Positions 27,465-37,921 of a DNA stretch of 64,000 nt are shown here, one piece after another. A program made the translations under genes and the position numbers. Position 1 is the stretch's first letter. Each line of letters begins with the position of its first letter. Below the pieces are notes generated by a model that was not told the origin of the DNA, did not search any database, and saw only the letters and a program-made list of their open reading frames with translations. The stretch lies in contig CAIUWR010000032.1 in assembly GCA_903902915.1 (NCBI GenBank), positions 1 to 64,000 on the forward strand, read 5' to 3'. The stretch comes from an uncultured Hyphomicrobiales bacterium. GTDB lineage: Bacteria > Pseudomonadota > Alphaproteobacteria > Rhizobiales > Beijerinckiaceae.

Positions 27465-28811
27465 TCACACCAGCATCGACATCGGGTTTTCGATCAGCTG
27501 CTTGAAGGCGGCGATCAGTTCGGCGCCGAGCGCGCCGTCAACCGCCCGGTGATCGGTGGAGAGCGTCACGCTCATCACGGTGGCGACCGCAGGCTGGCCG
27601 TTCTTCACCACCACGCGTTGCTCGCCGGTGCCAACCGCCAGGATCGTCGCGTGGGGCGGGTTGATGACCGCCGAGAAATGCTTGATGCCGAACATGCCCA
27701 GATTGGACACAGCCGAGGTGCCGCCCTGATATTCGTCGGGCTTCAGCTTGCGGGCGCGAGCGCGGGCCGCGTAATCCTTCATCTCGTTGGAGATGGTGGA
27801 GAGCGACTTTTTCTCCGCGCTGCGCACGACCGGCGTGATCAGCCCGCCGGGGATCGACACCGCCACGCCCACATCGGCGGTGCGATGCTTCAGCATGGCG
27901 CCTTCGGTCCAGGTCACATTGGCGTCGGGCACGCGCATCAAGGCGAGCGCCATGCCCTTGATGACGAAATCGTTGACCGAGACCTTGTAGGCGGGCTTGC
28001 CGTCAACGGACGGGGCCGCCTTGTTGATCTCCTCGCGCAGGGCCAGCAGCTTGTCGAGGTCGCAATCCACCGTGAGGTAGAAATGCGGGATCGTCTGCTT
28101 GGCCTCGACGAGGCGGCGCGCGATGGTCTTGCGCATGGAATCGTGCGGGATCTCTTCATAGCTGCCCGGCACGTAGAACTTCTTCACCTGCTCGTCGCTC
28201 ATGGCGGCGGGCGCGGCGGCGCGAGGCGCCTGCGGAGCGGGAGCAGAAGCAGCGGCGGGAGCCGGAGCCGCCTTGACGCCGCCGCCTGCGATGGCGGCCT
28301 TCACGTCGCGCTCGACGATGCGGCCATGGGGGCCGGTGCCGCTCACGGCCGTCAGGTCAAGGCCTGCGTCCTTGGCGATGCGGCGCGCCAGCGGCGAGGC
28401 GAATACGCGGGCGCCAGCCGCAGGCGCCGAAGCTGTTGGGGCTGCGGCGGCGACGGGCGCCGGGGCGGCCGCAACTGGCGCTGCGGGGGCAGCAGCTGCT
28501 GCGGGAGCGGAAGCGGCAGGCGCGGAAGCAGGCGCTCCGCCACCAGCGGCCACACCCGCCACATCCTCGCCATCGGCGGCGATGAGGCCGATCAGCTGGT
28601 TGACCGGCACATCGGCTGTGCCGTCGGGCACAAGGATCTTGGCGAGCACGCCCTCGTCGACGGCCTCGATCTCCATGGTCGCCTTGTCGGTCTCGATCTC
28701 GGCGATCACGTCGCCGGACTTGATCGAGTCGCCTTCTTTTTTCAGCCAGCGGGCGATATTGCCCTTTTCCATCGTGGGAGACAGCGCGGGCATGAGGATG
28801 TTGATGGGCAT
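27465..28811 (-). CDS. pdhC: Pyruvate dehydrogenase complex dihydrolipoamide acetyltransferase (E2)
   Basis: The 448-residue protein has one N-terminal lipoyl domain (lipoyl Lys43 in [10 protein letters not shown]), an Ala/Pro linker (about 80-135), a peripheral-subunit-binding domain ([29 protein letters not shown]) and a catalytic domain ending with [13 protein letters not shown], whose His and Asp are catalytic. It transfers acetyl groups from lipoate to CoA. It lies in the pdhA-pdhB-DUF5076-pdhC-lpdA operon. The lipoyl coding segment is nearly identical in DNA to that of pdhB. Confidence 0.97.
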   Translation of the reverse strand: MPINILMPALSPTMEKGNIARWLKKEGDSIKSGDVIAEIETDKATMEIEAVDEGVLAKILVPDGTADVPVNQLIGLIAADGEDVAGVAAGGGAPASAPAASAPAAAAAPAAPVAAAPAPVAAAAPTASAPAAGARVFASPLARRIAKDAGLDLTAVSGTGPHGRIVERDVKAAIAGGGVKAAPAPAAASAPAPQAPRAAAPAAMSDEQVKKFYVPGSYEEIPHDSMRKTIARRLVEAKQTIPHFYLTVDCDLDKLLALREEINKAAPSVDGKPAYKVSVNDFVIKGMALALMRVPDANVTWTEGAMLKHRTADVGVAVSIPGGLITPVVRSAEKKSLSTISNEMKDYAARARARKLKPDEYQGGTSAVSNLGMFGIKHFSAVINPPHATILAVGTGEQRVVVKNGQPAVATVMSVTLSTDHRAVDGALGAELIAAFKQLIENPMSMLV

Positions 28812-28819
28812 GGCTCGCC

Positions 28820-29116
28820 TCAGTTGATCACGTCTGTTTGGCCATCATCGTCGGGAATCGACCATTCGGCCTGAATCGTCTTGTAAATTTCGGCGAGCGC
28901 CTGATCGCGCAGCGCGCCGCCTTCCCTGGAATACATGCGCGCCACGTGGCGCGCGATGTCGACCAGTAGAACGCCCCATACGGCGGGACGCTCGAAGGCG
29001 TTGGTCAAACTCACGTGCAACTCGCCTTCCACGATGAAGGCGCGCAACACTTCCTGGCCGCCGAGGCGGACAGCCTCTTCTGGCGCAGGAAGCTCATGCA
29101 CGATCTGTTCAGCCAT
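28820..29116 (-). CDS. DUF5076 family small protein in the pdh operon
   Basis: The 98-residue protein ([37 protein letters not shown]...) contains [13 protein letters not shown] and an acidic C-terminus. I recognise it as the DUF5076 family, found between pdhB and pdhC in alphaproteobacteria. The gaps are three bases after pdhB and eight before pdhC, so it is certainly cotranscribed. No catalytic motif, signal or membrane segment is visible. Its role in the complex is unknown. Confidence 0.8.
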   Translation of the reverse strand: MAEQIVHELPAPEEAVRLGGQEVLRAFIVEGELHVSLTNAFERPAVWGVLLVDIARHVARMYSREGGALRDQALAEIYKTIQAEWSIPDDDGQTDVIN

Positions 29117-29119
29117 GGA

Positions 29120-30484
29120 TCACCGATAGAGCACAGCCTTCGCCGCCTGGATGACATCTGCGACGGTGGGCAACGCCAACTTCTCGAGATTTGCGGCGTA
29201 GGGCATCGGCACATCCTTGCCGGTCACGCGGACCACGGGCGCGTCGAGATAATCGAACGCGGCTTCCATGATGCGCATGCCGATTTCGGCGGTGACGCCG
29301 CTCTGCGGCCAGCCCTCTTCCACGGCGACGCAGCGACCAGTCTTCTTGATCGAATTCACCACGGTCTCGGTGTCCATGGGACGGATCGTGCGCAGATCGA
29401 TGATCTCCGCCTCGATGCCTTCCTTGGCGAGCTCGTCAGCGGCCTTGACGCAATAGGTCATGCCGATGCCGAAGGAGACCAGAGTGATGTGATGGCCGGT
29501 GCGATGCACCCGCGCCTTGCCGATCGGAACGAGGAAGTCGTCGAGCTTCGGAACCTCGAAGCTCTGACCATAGAGGATCTCGTTCTCGAGGAAGATGATC
29601 GGGTTGGGATCGCGAATGGCGCTCTTCAGCAGACCCTTGGCGTCGGCGGCGGTGTAGGGCATCACCACCTTGAGGCCGGGAACCTGCGAATACCAGGCCG
29701 CGAAGTCCTGACTGTGCTGGGCGCCGACGCGGGCCGCTGCCCCGTTCGGACCACGGAACACGATGGGCGCGCCCATCTGACCGCCGGACATGTAGAGCGT
29801 CTTGGCGGCTGAGTTGATGAGATGGTCAATCGCCTGCATGGCGAAATTGAAGGTCATGAACTCGACGATGGGCCGCAGGCCCGTCATCGCCGCGCCGACG
29901 GCCATGCCCGCGAAGCCATGTTCGGTGATCGGCGTATCGACGACGCGGCGCGGTCCGAATTCCTGCAAAAGGCCCTGGGTGATCTTGTAGGCGCCCTGAT
30001 ATTCGGCGACCTCTTCGCCCATGACGAAGACATCGCCGTCGCGGCGCATTTCTTCGGCCATGGCGTCGCGCAGCGCCTCGCGAACGGTGGTAATCACCAT
30101 CGGCGTGCCGGCTGGAATTTCAGCCACGGCGGGCGCCGAAGCGACGGTGGCGGGCACGGTGGCGACGAGGGGAGCCGCAGCGGGCGCCTCGACATGCGCT
30201 GCGGGAGCGGGCGCCGCCACAGGCGCGGCGTCGGCCGATTCGCCCTCTTCCACGATCACGCCGATCACCGTGTTGACGGCGACATTATCCGTACCGTCCG
30301 GAACGATGATCTTGCCAAGCAGACCCTCATCGACCGCCTCGACCTCCATGGTCGCCTTGTCGGTCTCGATCTCGGCGATGACGTCGCCGGACTTGATGCG
30401 GTCGCCTTCCTTCTTCAGCCATTTCGAAAGCTTGCCCTGCTCCATGGTCGGAGACAGCGCGGGCATGAGGATATTGGTGGCCAT
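29120..30484 (-). CDS. pdhB: Pyruvate dehydrogenase E1 component subunit beta, with N-terminal lipoyl domain
   Basis: The 454-residue protein begins with a full lipoyl domain (Lys43 in [10 protein letters not shown]) and an Ala/Pro linker to about residue 130. The E1-beta transketolase-like domain follows ([62 protein letters not shown]). A lipoyl domain on E1-beta is typical of alphaproteobacteria. ATG 30484 follows GAGGACCACC; the frame extends 13 codons upstream without support. Partner of pdhA. Confidence 0.97.
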   Translation of the reverse strand: MATNILMPALSPTMEQGKLSKWLKKEGDRIKSGDVIAEIETDKATMEVEAVDEGLLGKIIVPDGTDNVAVNTVIGVIVEEGESADAAPVAAPAPAAHVEAPAAAPLVATVPATVASAPAVAEIPAGTPMVITTVREALRDAMAEEMRRDGDVFVMGEEVAEYQGAYKITQGLLQEFGPRRVVDTPITEHGFAGMAVGAAMTGLRPIVEFMTFNFAMQAIDHLINSAAKTLYMSGGQMGAPIVFRGPNGAAARVGAQHSQDFAAWYSQVPGLKVVMPYTAADAKGLLKSAIRDPNPIIFLENEILYGQSFEVPKLDDFLVPIGKARVHRTGHHITLVSFGIGMTYCVKAADELAKEGIEAEIIDLRTIRPMDTETVVNSIKKTGRCVAVEEGWPQSGVTAEIGMRIMEAAFDYLDAPVVRVTGKDVPMPYAANLEKLALPTVADVIQAAKAVLYR

Positions 30485-30569
30485 GGTGGTCCTCACCGAT
30501 GGGGCTCGAGACCCCGGGTTCATTCCAGCGAAAGGCGCGCCCGCAAGCGCGCCCGAGGGTTCATGCGCT

Positions 30570-31616
30570 TTAAAGCGTGATGTCGGTCCAGAGCTCCGAC
30601 ACGTCGGGCTCGGGATCGTTCGAGGCGAATTCGGCGGCCTCGGCGACGATGGCCCGCACCTTGGCGTCGATGGCCTTCAACTCGTCCTCGGTGGCGAATT
30701 TATCGCGCAGCAGACGACCACGCACCTGCTCGATGGGGTCATGCTCCTCGCGCATCTTCTGCACTTCTTCCTTGGAGCGGTATTTCGCCGGATCGGACAT
30801 CGAGTGGCCGCGATAGCGATAGGTCTGCATCTCGAGGATGTAAGGCCCCTTGCCGCTGCGCGCCCATTCCAGCGCCTTGGCGCCGGCGGCCATCACCGCG
30901 CGCACATCCATGCCATCCACCTGCTCGCCGGGGATGTTGAAGGAGACGCCGCGCTTGGAGAAATCCTGCTGGGCGGACGAGCGCGAAACAGCGGTGCCCA
31001 TCGCATAGCGGTTGTTCTCGATGATGTAGACGGCGGGAAGCTTCCAGAGCTCCGCCATGTTGAAGCTCTCGTAGACCTGACCCTGATTCGCGGCGCCGTC
31101 GCCGAAATAGATCATCGAGGCCGAGCCATTGTTGCGATATTGGTTGGCGAAGGCGAGGCCCGTGCCCAGCGACACCTGACCGCCCACGATGCCGTGGCCG
31201 CCATAGAAATGCTTCTCTTTCGAGAACATGTGCATCGAGCCGCCCTTGCCCTTCGACAGGCCGCCGCGACGCCCGGTCAATTCGGCCATGACGCCCTTGG
31301 GGTCCAGACCGCAGGCGAGCATATGTCCATGATCGCGGTAGCCGGTGATGATCTGATCGCCCTGCTGGAGGGCCATCTGCATTCCGATCACGACGGCTTC
31401 CTGGCCGATGTAGAGATGGCAGAAGCCGCCGATCAGGCCCATGCCATACAGCTGGCCTGCTTTTTCTTCAAAGCGGCGAATCAGGAGCATGGCGCGATAG
31501 GCCTCAAGCTCCTGTTCCTTGCTGAAGGACGGAACGGCGGGAGCGGAGGCGGGGGCAGCTTTTGCGGCGGCCCGTGCGGGCGCCGATTTCGTGCGGGCGG
31601 ATGCGGCAGATGCCAT
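30570..31616 (-). CDS. pdhA: Pyruvate dehydrogenase E1 component subunit alpha
   Basis: The 348-residue subunit has an Ala-rich N-terminal tail followed by [28 protein letters not shown], the thiamine-diphosphate motif GDGAANQG...ENN, and the phospho-loop-like [15 protein letters not shown]. With PdhB it decarboxylates pyruvate and acetylates lipoyl domains. It is the first gene of the operon. Its leader (31617-31799) is AT-richer than its surroundings and should hold the promoter; I could not fix the boxes. Confidence 0.97.
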   Translation of the reverse strand: MASAASARTKSAPARAAAKAAPASAPAVPSFSKEQELEAYRAMLLIRRFEEKAGQLYGMGLIGGFCHLYIGQEAVVIGMQMALQQGDQIITGYRDHGHMLACGLDPKGVMAELTGRRGGLSKGKGGSMHMFSKEKHFYGGHGIVGGQVSLGTGLAFANQYRNNGSASMIYFGDGAANQGQVYESFNMAELWKLPAVYIIENNRYAMGTAVSRSSAQQDFSKRGVSFNIPGEQVDGMDVRAVMAAGAKALEWARSGKGPYILEMQTYRYRGHSMSDPAKYRSKEEVQKMREEHDPIEQVRGRLLRDKFATEDELKAIDAKVRAIVAEAAEFASNDPEPDVSELWTDITL

Positions 31617-31799
31617 TTTGAACCTCTGAGGAGCCGCCCCGGCGGGGCGCAGAAGAGGATCAGACTTTAGCTCAATAGTGTTCCAATGGCGAGACGTGTG
31701 CGTTGCGATATTTTGAAAACCAAGTCACTGAAAATGAACGTTTTTATTGAATTAACCGGTTCGCGGTTATGCACAAAAATAAACCAGTATCAGGTTAAT

Positions 31800-32117
31800 T
31801 CACTCTGGCGCTGTCAAAATCACCAAATCGGACTTCCCGACCCGACCGAGCACGAGGCGCGCCTCCTCGTCGAGAAGATCGCGTTCAACCTGATCGGTCT
31901 GCATCATGCCGACGCGGCGCTCCAGGCGCTCCCGCGCCGCCACAAGCTCATTCAATTCAGCGGAAAGCTCTTTGATCTTCGCCTCATAGGCGACCTTTGC
32001 GTTCAAGCCGCGGTCTCCATTGAGCGCGTGCCAAACGAAATAGCCGCCGGACGCCCCCGATAAAAGGAACAGAACGACAGGGATGAGGATAGAGCGAAAA
32101 CGAGTGCGAACGACCAT
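31800..32117 (-). CDS. ftsB: Septum formation initiator FtsB/DivIC family protein
   Basis: The 105-residue protein has one N-terminal membrane segment (ILIPVVLFLLSGASGGYFVWHAL) followed by a coiled coil (KVAYEAKIKELSAELNELVAARERLERRVGMM), the FtsB layout. FtsB links FtsL and FtsQ in the divisome. Its location between eno and pdhA is the conserved alphaproteobacterial one, except for the inserted OYE gene upstream. The start codon lies inside a perfect 12-bp inverted repeat and lacks a good ribosome binding site. An in-frame stop just upstream excludes an earlier start. Confidence 0.9.
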   Translation of the reverse strand: MVVRTRFRSILIPVVLFLLSGASGGYFVWHALNGDRGLNAKVAYEAKIKELSAELNELVAARERLERRVGMMQTDQVERDLLDEEARLVLGRVGKSDLVILTAPE

Positions 32118-32135
32118 GAGCTTATGGTCGTTCGC
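32106..32135 (-). promoter_or_regulatory. Perfect 12-bp inverted repeat spanning the ftsB start codon
   Basis: GCGAACGACCAT (32106-32117) and ATGGTCGTTCGC (32124-32135) are exact complements with a six-base loop. On the transcript the ftsB ATG lies in the loop-proximal part of the 3' arm. The same structure could serve as an OYE terminator, a translational lock or a DNA operator. Confidence 0.65.
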
Positions 32136-32173
32136 CGCAGTTAATTTTCAATGAAGCGGCGCCGTTACGCCGC

Positions 32174-33223
32174 TCAAGCCGCTGGATAATCGGTATATCC
32201 CTCGGGGCCCTTTGCGTAATGCGTCTTGGGATCGTCCGCAGCGAGCGGCGCCCCATCTGCGAAACGTTGCGGAAGATCCGGATTGCTGATGAAGAGCTTG
32301 CCGTAAACAACGGCGTCGGCGCTTCCCTCGGCCAGCATGGCCGCGCCCTTGGCCTGATCGAGGCCCGCGCCCGCGAAATAAAGACCCTTGAAAACAGGCC
32401 GGATGGCCGCATGAACGTCGTAAGCGCCCTGCAAGGCGCCATGGAGATAGGCGATTCCCCGCGCGTTCAGCTCGCGGGCGAGATGCGGATAGACCTCCTC
32501 GGCGTCCGGATCCGCCACATCGTTGAATTTGATTCGCGGGGAGATCTTGATCCCGGTTCGCGAGGCGCCGACCGCGCCGATGATCGCGTCGAGGACCTCA
32601 AGGGCGAAGCGCACGCGATTGGCGACCGAACCGCCGTAGGCGTCGGTGCGGCTGTTGATCGAGGCGTCGAGGAATTGATGCACCAGGTAGCCGGAGGCGG
32701 CATGCAGCTCCACGCCGTCGAAGCCAGCCGCCACGGCGTTGCGCGCGGCTGCGCCGAATTCAGCGACGATTCCAGGGATTTCCTCCAGTTCCAGAGCGCG
32801 CGGCGTCACATAATCGATGGGGCCGAAATCCGTGTAATTCTTGCCGTTGATCGCGATGGCGGAGGGCGCCACCGGCTGCACGCCTTCTGGCAGCAACTGC
32901 GGCACGGCCACGCGGCCCATGTGGAACAGTTGCGCGAAAATGCGCCCGCCCTTGGCGTGAACGGCGTCCGTCACCTTGCGCCAGCCCGCGACCTGCGCCG
33001 CGCTGTGGAGACCGGGAATGCGCGAATAGCCCTTGGCGCCAGGCGAAACATAGGTCGCTTCGCTGATGATGAGGCCCGCGCTGGCGCGCTGGGCGTAATA
33101 GGTCGCCACGATGTCGGTCGGCACGCCCTCGTCATCGGCGCGCGAACGGGTCATGGGCGCCATGATCAGGCGGTTGGGAAGCGTGATGGGGCCTAGCGCC
33201 AGCGGGTCGAACAGGGTTGTCAT
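32174..33223 (-). CDS. Old Yellow Enzyme family alkene reductase (NemA-like)
   Basis: The 349-residue FMN protein has NRLIMAPMTRSRAD, VPTDIVATYYAQRASAGLIISEATYVS, AQLFHMGRVA, and the active-site block VELHAASGYLVHQFLDASINSRTDAYGGS. OYEs reduce activated C=C bonds with NAD(P)H. The usual His/Asn or His/His substrate pair (HxxN or HxxH before GYL) here reads HAAS, so the second residue is Ser. The chosen ATG 33223 starts the conserved MTTLFDPLALG; the upstream frame is unsupported. It sits between ftsB and eno, interrupting core synteny, which suggests a recent insertion. Confidence 0.88.
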   Translation of the reverse strand: MTTLFDPLALGPITLPNRLIMAPMTRSRADDEGVPTDIVATYYAQRASAGLIISEATYVSPGAKGYSRIPGLHSAAQVAGWRKVTDAVHAKGGRIFAQLFHMGRVAVPQLLPEGVQPVAPSAIAINGKNYTDFGPIDYVTPRALELEEIPGIVAEFGAAARNAVAAGFDGVELHAASGYLVHQFLDASINSRTDAYGGSVANRVRFALEVLDAIIGAVGASRTGIKISPRIKFNDVADPDAEEVYPHLARELNARGIAYLHGALQGAYDVHAAIRPVFKGLYFAGAGLDQAKGAAMLAEGSADAVVYGKLFISNPDLPQRFADGAPLAADDPKTHYAKGPEGYTDYPAA

Positions 33224-33289
33224 GTTTGTCTCGTTGTGGAGGGTGGCTGGCGACATCGTAGCGCGGGCGCAGGCGGCGCGTCGAGCCCC

Positions 33290-33319
33290 AAGAAAAAGGG
33301 CCGACGTCTCCGCCGGCCC
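33290..33319 (-). terminator. Intrinsic terminator of eno
   Basis: On the minus strand GGGCCG (33319-33314) pairs with CGGCCC (33303-33298), extended by one C-G and one G-U pair, and is followed by TTTTTCTT. It starts 28 bases after the eno stop codon. Confidence 0.8.
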
Positions 33320-33346
33320 CGCAACCTTCGATCCCGACAAGCCCGC

Positions 33347-34744
<1,398 letters not shown>

Positions 34745-34826
34745 TCATGGACGCTGGGACAATTCGCCTCGACCATGCGTCATTCCACCATTGATTCCGC
34801 AAGCAGTCGCCTCTATCTCGACCCTC

Positions 34827-35288
34827 ATGGTCAAGCAATCAGACACTCCCAACCTTCTGGGCCAGCACGCGTCCCTCCCCGCCTCTCCCGAGGAGGCCGA
34901 GCTCGACCGTGTGCCCAACCCGCATCCCGACACGAATTATCTGGCGCGTTTCACCGTGCCGGAGTTCACGTCGCTTTGCCCCGTCACCGGCCAGCCAGAC
35001 TTCGCCCACATCGTCATCGACTATGTGCCGGACCAATGGCTGGTCGAGTCGAAGTCGCTGAAGCTCTATCTCGGCTCGTTCCGCAATCATGGCGCGTTCC
35101 ACGAAGATTGCACCGTGCGAATCGGCCGCGACCTCGCCGGGCTGCTCGCGCCCCGCTGGCTGCGCATCGGCGGCTATTGGTATCCGCGCGGCGGTATTCC
35201 CATTGACGTGTTCTGGCAGAGCGGCGCGGTTCCCGCTGGCCTCTGGGTGCCCGATCAGGGCGTTCCGTCTTACCGGGGGCGCGGCTGA
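34827..35288 (+). CDS. queF: NADPH-dependent 7-cyano-7-deazaguanine reductase
   Basis: The 153-residue T-fold enzyme (short, single-domain type) has catalytic Cys51 and Asp58 in [14 protein letters not shown], and the QueF motif [21 protein letters not shown]. It reduces preQ0 to preQ1 in queuosine synthesis. ATG 34827 fits the family start ([13 protein letters not shown]). It is transcribed divergently from eno. No other que genes are nearby. Confidence 0.96.
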   Translation: MVKQSDTPNLLGQHASLPASPEEAELDRVPNPHPDTNYLARFTVPEFTSLCPVTGQPDFAHIVIDYVPDQWLVESKSLKLYLGSFRNHGAFHEDCTVRIGRDLAGLLAPRWLRIGGYWYPRGGIPIDVFWQSGAVPAGLWVPDQGVPSYRGRG

Positions 35289-35296
35289 GATGCAGA

Positions 35297-35317
35297 GCCC
35301 GCCTTTACAAGGCGGGC
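35297..35317. terminator. Bidirectional hairpin between queF and the convergent envelope gene
   Basis: GCCCGCCTT (35297-35305) and AAGGCGGGC (35309-35317) form a perfect 9-bp stem with loop TAC, lying between two convergent stop codons. It lacks a long T-run on either strand, so termination efficiency is uncertain. Confidence 0.6.
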
Positions 35318-35321
35318 GAGC

Positions 35322-35969
35322 TTAACGGCCTGTCACGCTGGGGTTCTGGCCGAACCGATAATTCAGATGAAAAAAGGCGCCGAAACTGCGCTGATCGGCT
35401 TTTGGCAAACTCAGCGCACCGTAGCTGGCGTCCACCGCTTCGGGGCTTGATAATGAATAGCTGCCGCCAAGGCCCGCGCTTAGCGCATTGGTAAAGTCAT
35501 AGGATAGAACCCATTCGGTCCTGAAGCCTGCGCCCCCTGCGCCCGCCTCGCGAACGCCGGACATATTGTGCATGGTCCAGCTGCTGTCATGGGCGAGCGA
35601 GCTCATATAGGGCCGCCAGACAAGGTCGCCAGCAACCCTGATCCGGTCCATCACCTGCAAATCGCCGCCAAGGCCAACGGCTCCGGGCGCTTGGTGCAGG
35701 AGAATATGGTCCGTCCGCGCGCCACCGCCGCAAATGGGGCCGGATGCGCCAATGAGACAGCCATAGACGTTGAGTTTGGTCTGTTGGGTCTGCTCGTCGA
35801 GGAAAGCGCCGAGGCGACCGGAGGCGCTGCTGAGCAGCGCGACGCCGGACGCCAGATAGCTGGAGGAAACGCCGCTCACAGCAGCGCTCTCTTGCGCCCG
35901 AGCGCCCATGCTGCTCGCCACAACCAATATCGAGACCAACAAGCGTGCGGAAATCAACTCTGCCCCCAT
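35322..35969 (-). CDS. Secreted / outer-membrane beta-barrel-type protein of unknown function
   Basis: The 215-residue protein has a signal peptide (ISARLLVSILVVASSMGARA, cut before QES). The mature part shows alternating amphipathic strands and ends SFGAFFHLNYRFGQNP, with an aromatic-rich last strand typical of outer-membrane barrels, though the true C-terminus is not Phe or Trp. Two Cys (GCLIGASGPICGG) could form a disulfide. I do not recognise the family. No Shine-Dalgarno sequence precedes the ATG; a promoter 19 bases upstream implies a very short leader. Confidence 0.6.
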   Translation of the reverse strand: MGAELISARLLVSILVVASSMGARAQESAAVSGVSSSYLASGVALLSSASGRLGAFLDEQTQQTKLNVYGCLIGASGPICGGGARTDHILLHQAPGAVGLGGDLQVMDRIRVAGDLVWRPYMSSLAHDSSWTMHNMSGVREAGAGGAGFRTEWVLSYDFTNALSAGLGGSYSLSSPEAVDASYGALSLPKADQRSFGAFFHLNYRFGQNPSVTGR

Positions 35970-35987
35970 GGACGGACACTGGCGAAG

Positions 35988-36036
35988 TTAATACACTTTT
36001 AACCTGAAAATTCAAGCTGCGCTGCCCAGACGCAGC
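35988..36036 (-). promoter_or_regulatory. Terminator-like hairpin and sigma-70-like promoter between the acyltransferase and envelope-protein genes
   Basis: On the minus strand CGCAGC and GCTGCG arms (36031-36036 and 36016-36021) form a 6-bp hairpin followed by TTGAATTTT. That tail also supplies a -35 box, TTGAAT (36015-36010), followed after 16 bases by TATTAA (35993-35988). Transcription would start about 12 bases before the ATG. Confidence 0.5.
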
Positions 36037-36062
36037 AAGTCTTGCGCCAAGCATACTGAAAA

Positions 36063-36869
36063 TCAAAGAGAATATGTGGCCGCGCGCAACGCCTCCACCA
36101 GAGCGTTTTTATCTGTAAAATGCGACAATCGCTCAAAACTGATCAGCTCGCCGATCTTCACCTCGAACCGCCCGCCGATCCGCCGACGCACCTCATGGAA
36201 GAACAGCGCGAGCCTGAGCGTGACGCTGATATGGCTGACGATCTGGAACAGACGGGAGTTTTGCCCCGGGAAATAGATCGGAACCACAGGCGCACGCGCG
36301 CTCTGGACAAGCCGCGCGACATAGGGCGTCCAGGGTGGATCGACAGCCGGGCGTCGGCCCAGCGCATCTGGCGAGGTGGAGACGGCGCCGGCGGGGAAAA
36401 TCACCACGCAGCCGCCATTTTGCAAATGTTTCAGAGCCTTCGCGCGGGAAGCCACATTGGCGCGCTGCGCCTCCATCGTCTCCGTGAAATCAATGGGCAA
36501 CATATGGTCGCGCATTTCAGGCGCACGCAGCAACACCGCATTGCTCAGCACCAGAAAATCCGGCCGCGCCTTGCGCATCAGGGCGCACATGACGATTCCG
36601 TCGAGGACGCCGAAGGGGTGGTTGGCGACGACGACCAGCGGCCCTTCCCGAGGGAGCGCAGCCAGCCGGCTGGCGTCATATTGCAAGTCCAGCGAGAGGG
36701 CCTTGATCGCCACGTCGAAAAAGCTGGCGCCTGCCCATCCGCTCGCCTGATGCTGCAAGTAAAGCCGCTTGATCAGGTTGCGGCCCGTCGCGACCTCAAG
36801 CGCGCCGATGGCCAGCCGCTTCAGCAGCGGGTCGGCGGGATCGGCGTAGGTGAAGGCGCTTTCGTCCAT
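36063..36869 (-). CDS. Lysophospholipid / 1-acylglycerol-phosphate acyltransferase family protein
   Basis: The 268-residue protein carries the acyltransferase block VVVANHPFGVLDG (His84, Asp90) and the second motif VVIFPAGAVSTS. The NHP-F-G-x-x-DG spacing marks the OlsA/hemolysin-like subfamily rather than canonical PlsC with HxxxxD. It probably acylates a lysolipid at the inner membrane, for example lyso-ornithine lipid or lysophosphatidate. It lies 43 bases after kdsA, in the same direction, so an envelope-lipid operon is likely. Confidence 0.8.
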   Translation of the reverse strand: MDESAFTYADPADPLLKRLAIGALEVATGRNLIKRLYLQHQASGWAGASFFDVAIKALSLDLQYDASRLAALPREGPLVVVANHPFGVLDGIVMCALMRKARPDFLVLSNAVLLRAPEMRDHMLPIDFTETMEAQRANVASRAKALKHLQNGGCVVIFPAGAVSTSPDALGRRPAVDPPWTPYVARLVQSARAPVVPIYFPGQNSRLFQIVSHISVTLRLALFFHEVRRRIGGRFEVKIGELISFERLSHFTDKNALVEALRAATYSL

Positions 36870-36912
36870 TGCGAGCCACTACGACGCGAATATGACAAGC
36901 GCGCGACGCTCG

Positions 36913-37758
36913 TCAGTAACCCTTGGCGAGGCGATCAAAGGCCATGAGGCGGGCGAGCAGCGCCTCAAGTTCCCCAAGCGGCACTTGATTGGGGCCATCC
37001 GAGAAGGCTTCCGCCGGGTTGTCATGGGTCTCGATGAAGACGCCAGCGACGCCCACAGCCACGGCGGCGCGGGCCAGCACGGGCACGAATTCGCGTTGAC
37101 CACCCGAGGACGTCCCCTGTCCGCCCGGCTGCTGCACCGAATGCGTCGCGTCAAAGATCACCGGGGCGCCGGTCTGCTCAGCCATGATCGGCAGCGCGCG
37201 CATGTCCGAGACCAGAGTGTTGTAGCCAAAGCTCGCCCCGCGCTCCGTGACGAGCACCTGCGGGTTGCCGGCGCCCGTGACCTTGGCGACCACGTTTTTC
37301 ATATCCCAAGGCGCCAGAAACTGACCCTTCTTCACATTCACCGGCTTGCCCGTCGCCGCCGCCGCGAGCAACAGATCGGTCTGGCGGCAGAGAAATGCGG
37401 GAATCTGGAGAACGTCCACCACTTCAGCGGCGATGGCGCATTGGTCGTTCTCATGCACATCGGTCAGGATCGGAAAGCCGAATTTTTCCTTGATTTCGGC
37501 GAAGACCGGCAGCGCCTCCTTCAAGCCGAGGCCCCGGCGGCCGGTGAGGGAGGTGCGGTTGGCCTTGTCAAAAGAGGACTTGTAGACGATCCCCACCCCA
37601 AGCCTGCCCGCGATCTCCTTGAGCGCAGCCGCCATGGTCAGGGCGTGATCCCGACTTTCCAGGGCGCAGGGCCCAGCGATGAATGCGAGCGGGAGATCAT
37701 TGCCGAATGCCACGGCTCCCGCGCCCGTCCCGATCGTCACCCGCGATTGCGTCTGCAT
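36913..37758 (-). CDS. kdsA: 3-deoxy-D-manno-octulosonate 8-phosphate synthase
   Basis: The 281-residue aldolase has [64 protein letters not shown] and [14 protein letters not shown]. It condenses phosphoenolpyruvate and arabinose 5-phosphate for LPS inner-core KDO. The ATG at 37758 follows AGAGGCGG; the open frame extends 36 codons upstream over the phr promoter and is not used. In relatives kdsA is near eno, as here. Confidence 0.97.
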   Translation of the reverse strand: MQTQSRVTIGTGAGAVAFGNDLPLAFIAGPCALESRDHALTMAAALKEIAGRLGVGIVYKSSFDKANRTSLTGRRGLGLKEALPVFAEIKEKFGFPILTDVHENDQCAIAAEVVDVLQIPAFLCRQTDLLLAAAATGKPVNVKKGQFLAPWDMKNVVAKVTGAGNPQVLVTERGASFGYNTLVSDMRALPIMAEQTGAPVIFDATHSVQQPGGQGTSSGGQREFVPVLARAAVAVGVAGVFIETHDNPAEAFSDGPNQVPLGELEALLARLMAFDRLAKGY

Positions 37759-37853
37759 GATCCGCCTCTTCCTGTGAATGTCCAAAGCGCTAAAGGAGCC
37801 GGGTCGCCATGGCAAGCGACGATGCCGCCAAGTCCGCACTTCGCCGCGGCGGG

Positions 37854-37882
37854 TGATCCGCCACACTCCCGGCCCCGTAACA
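37854..37882 (+). promoter_or_regulatory. ECF11/RpoE-like promoter of the photolyase operon
   Basis: TGATCC (37854-37859), an exact 18-base spacer and TAACA (37878-37882) match the consensus I know for the Rhodobacter RpoE-ChrR regulon (TGATCC, about 18 bases, TAAGA). The predicted start near 37889 leaves about 33 bases before the ATG and excludes the upstream in-frame ATG at 37886. Confidence 0.7.
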
Positions 37883-37921
37883 GCGATGACGCTCGGTCAA
37901 GCCTGGAGGCTGGTGAAGGTG

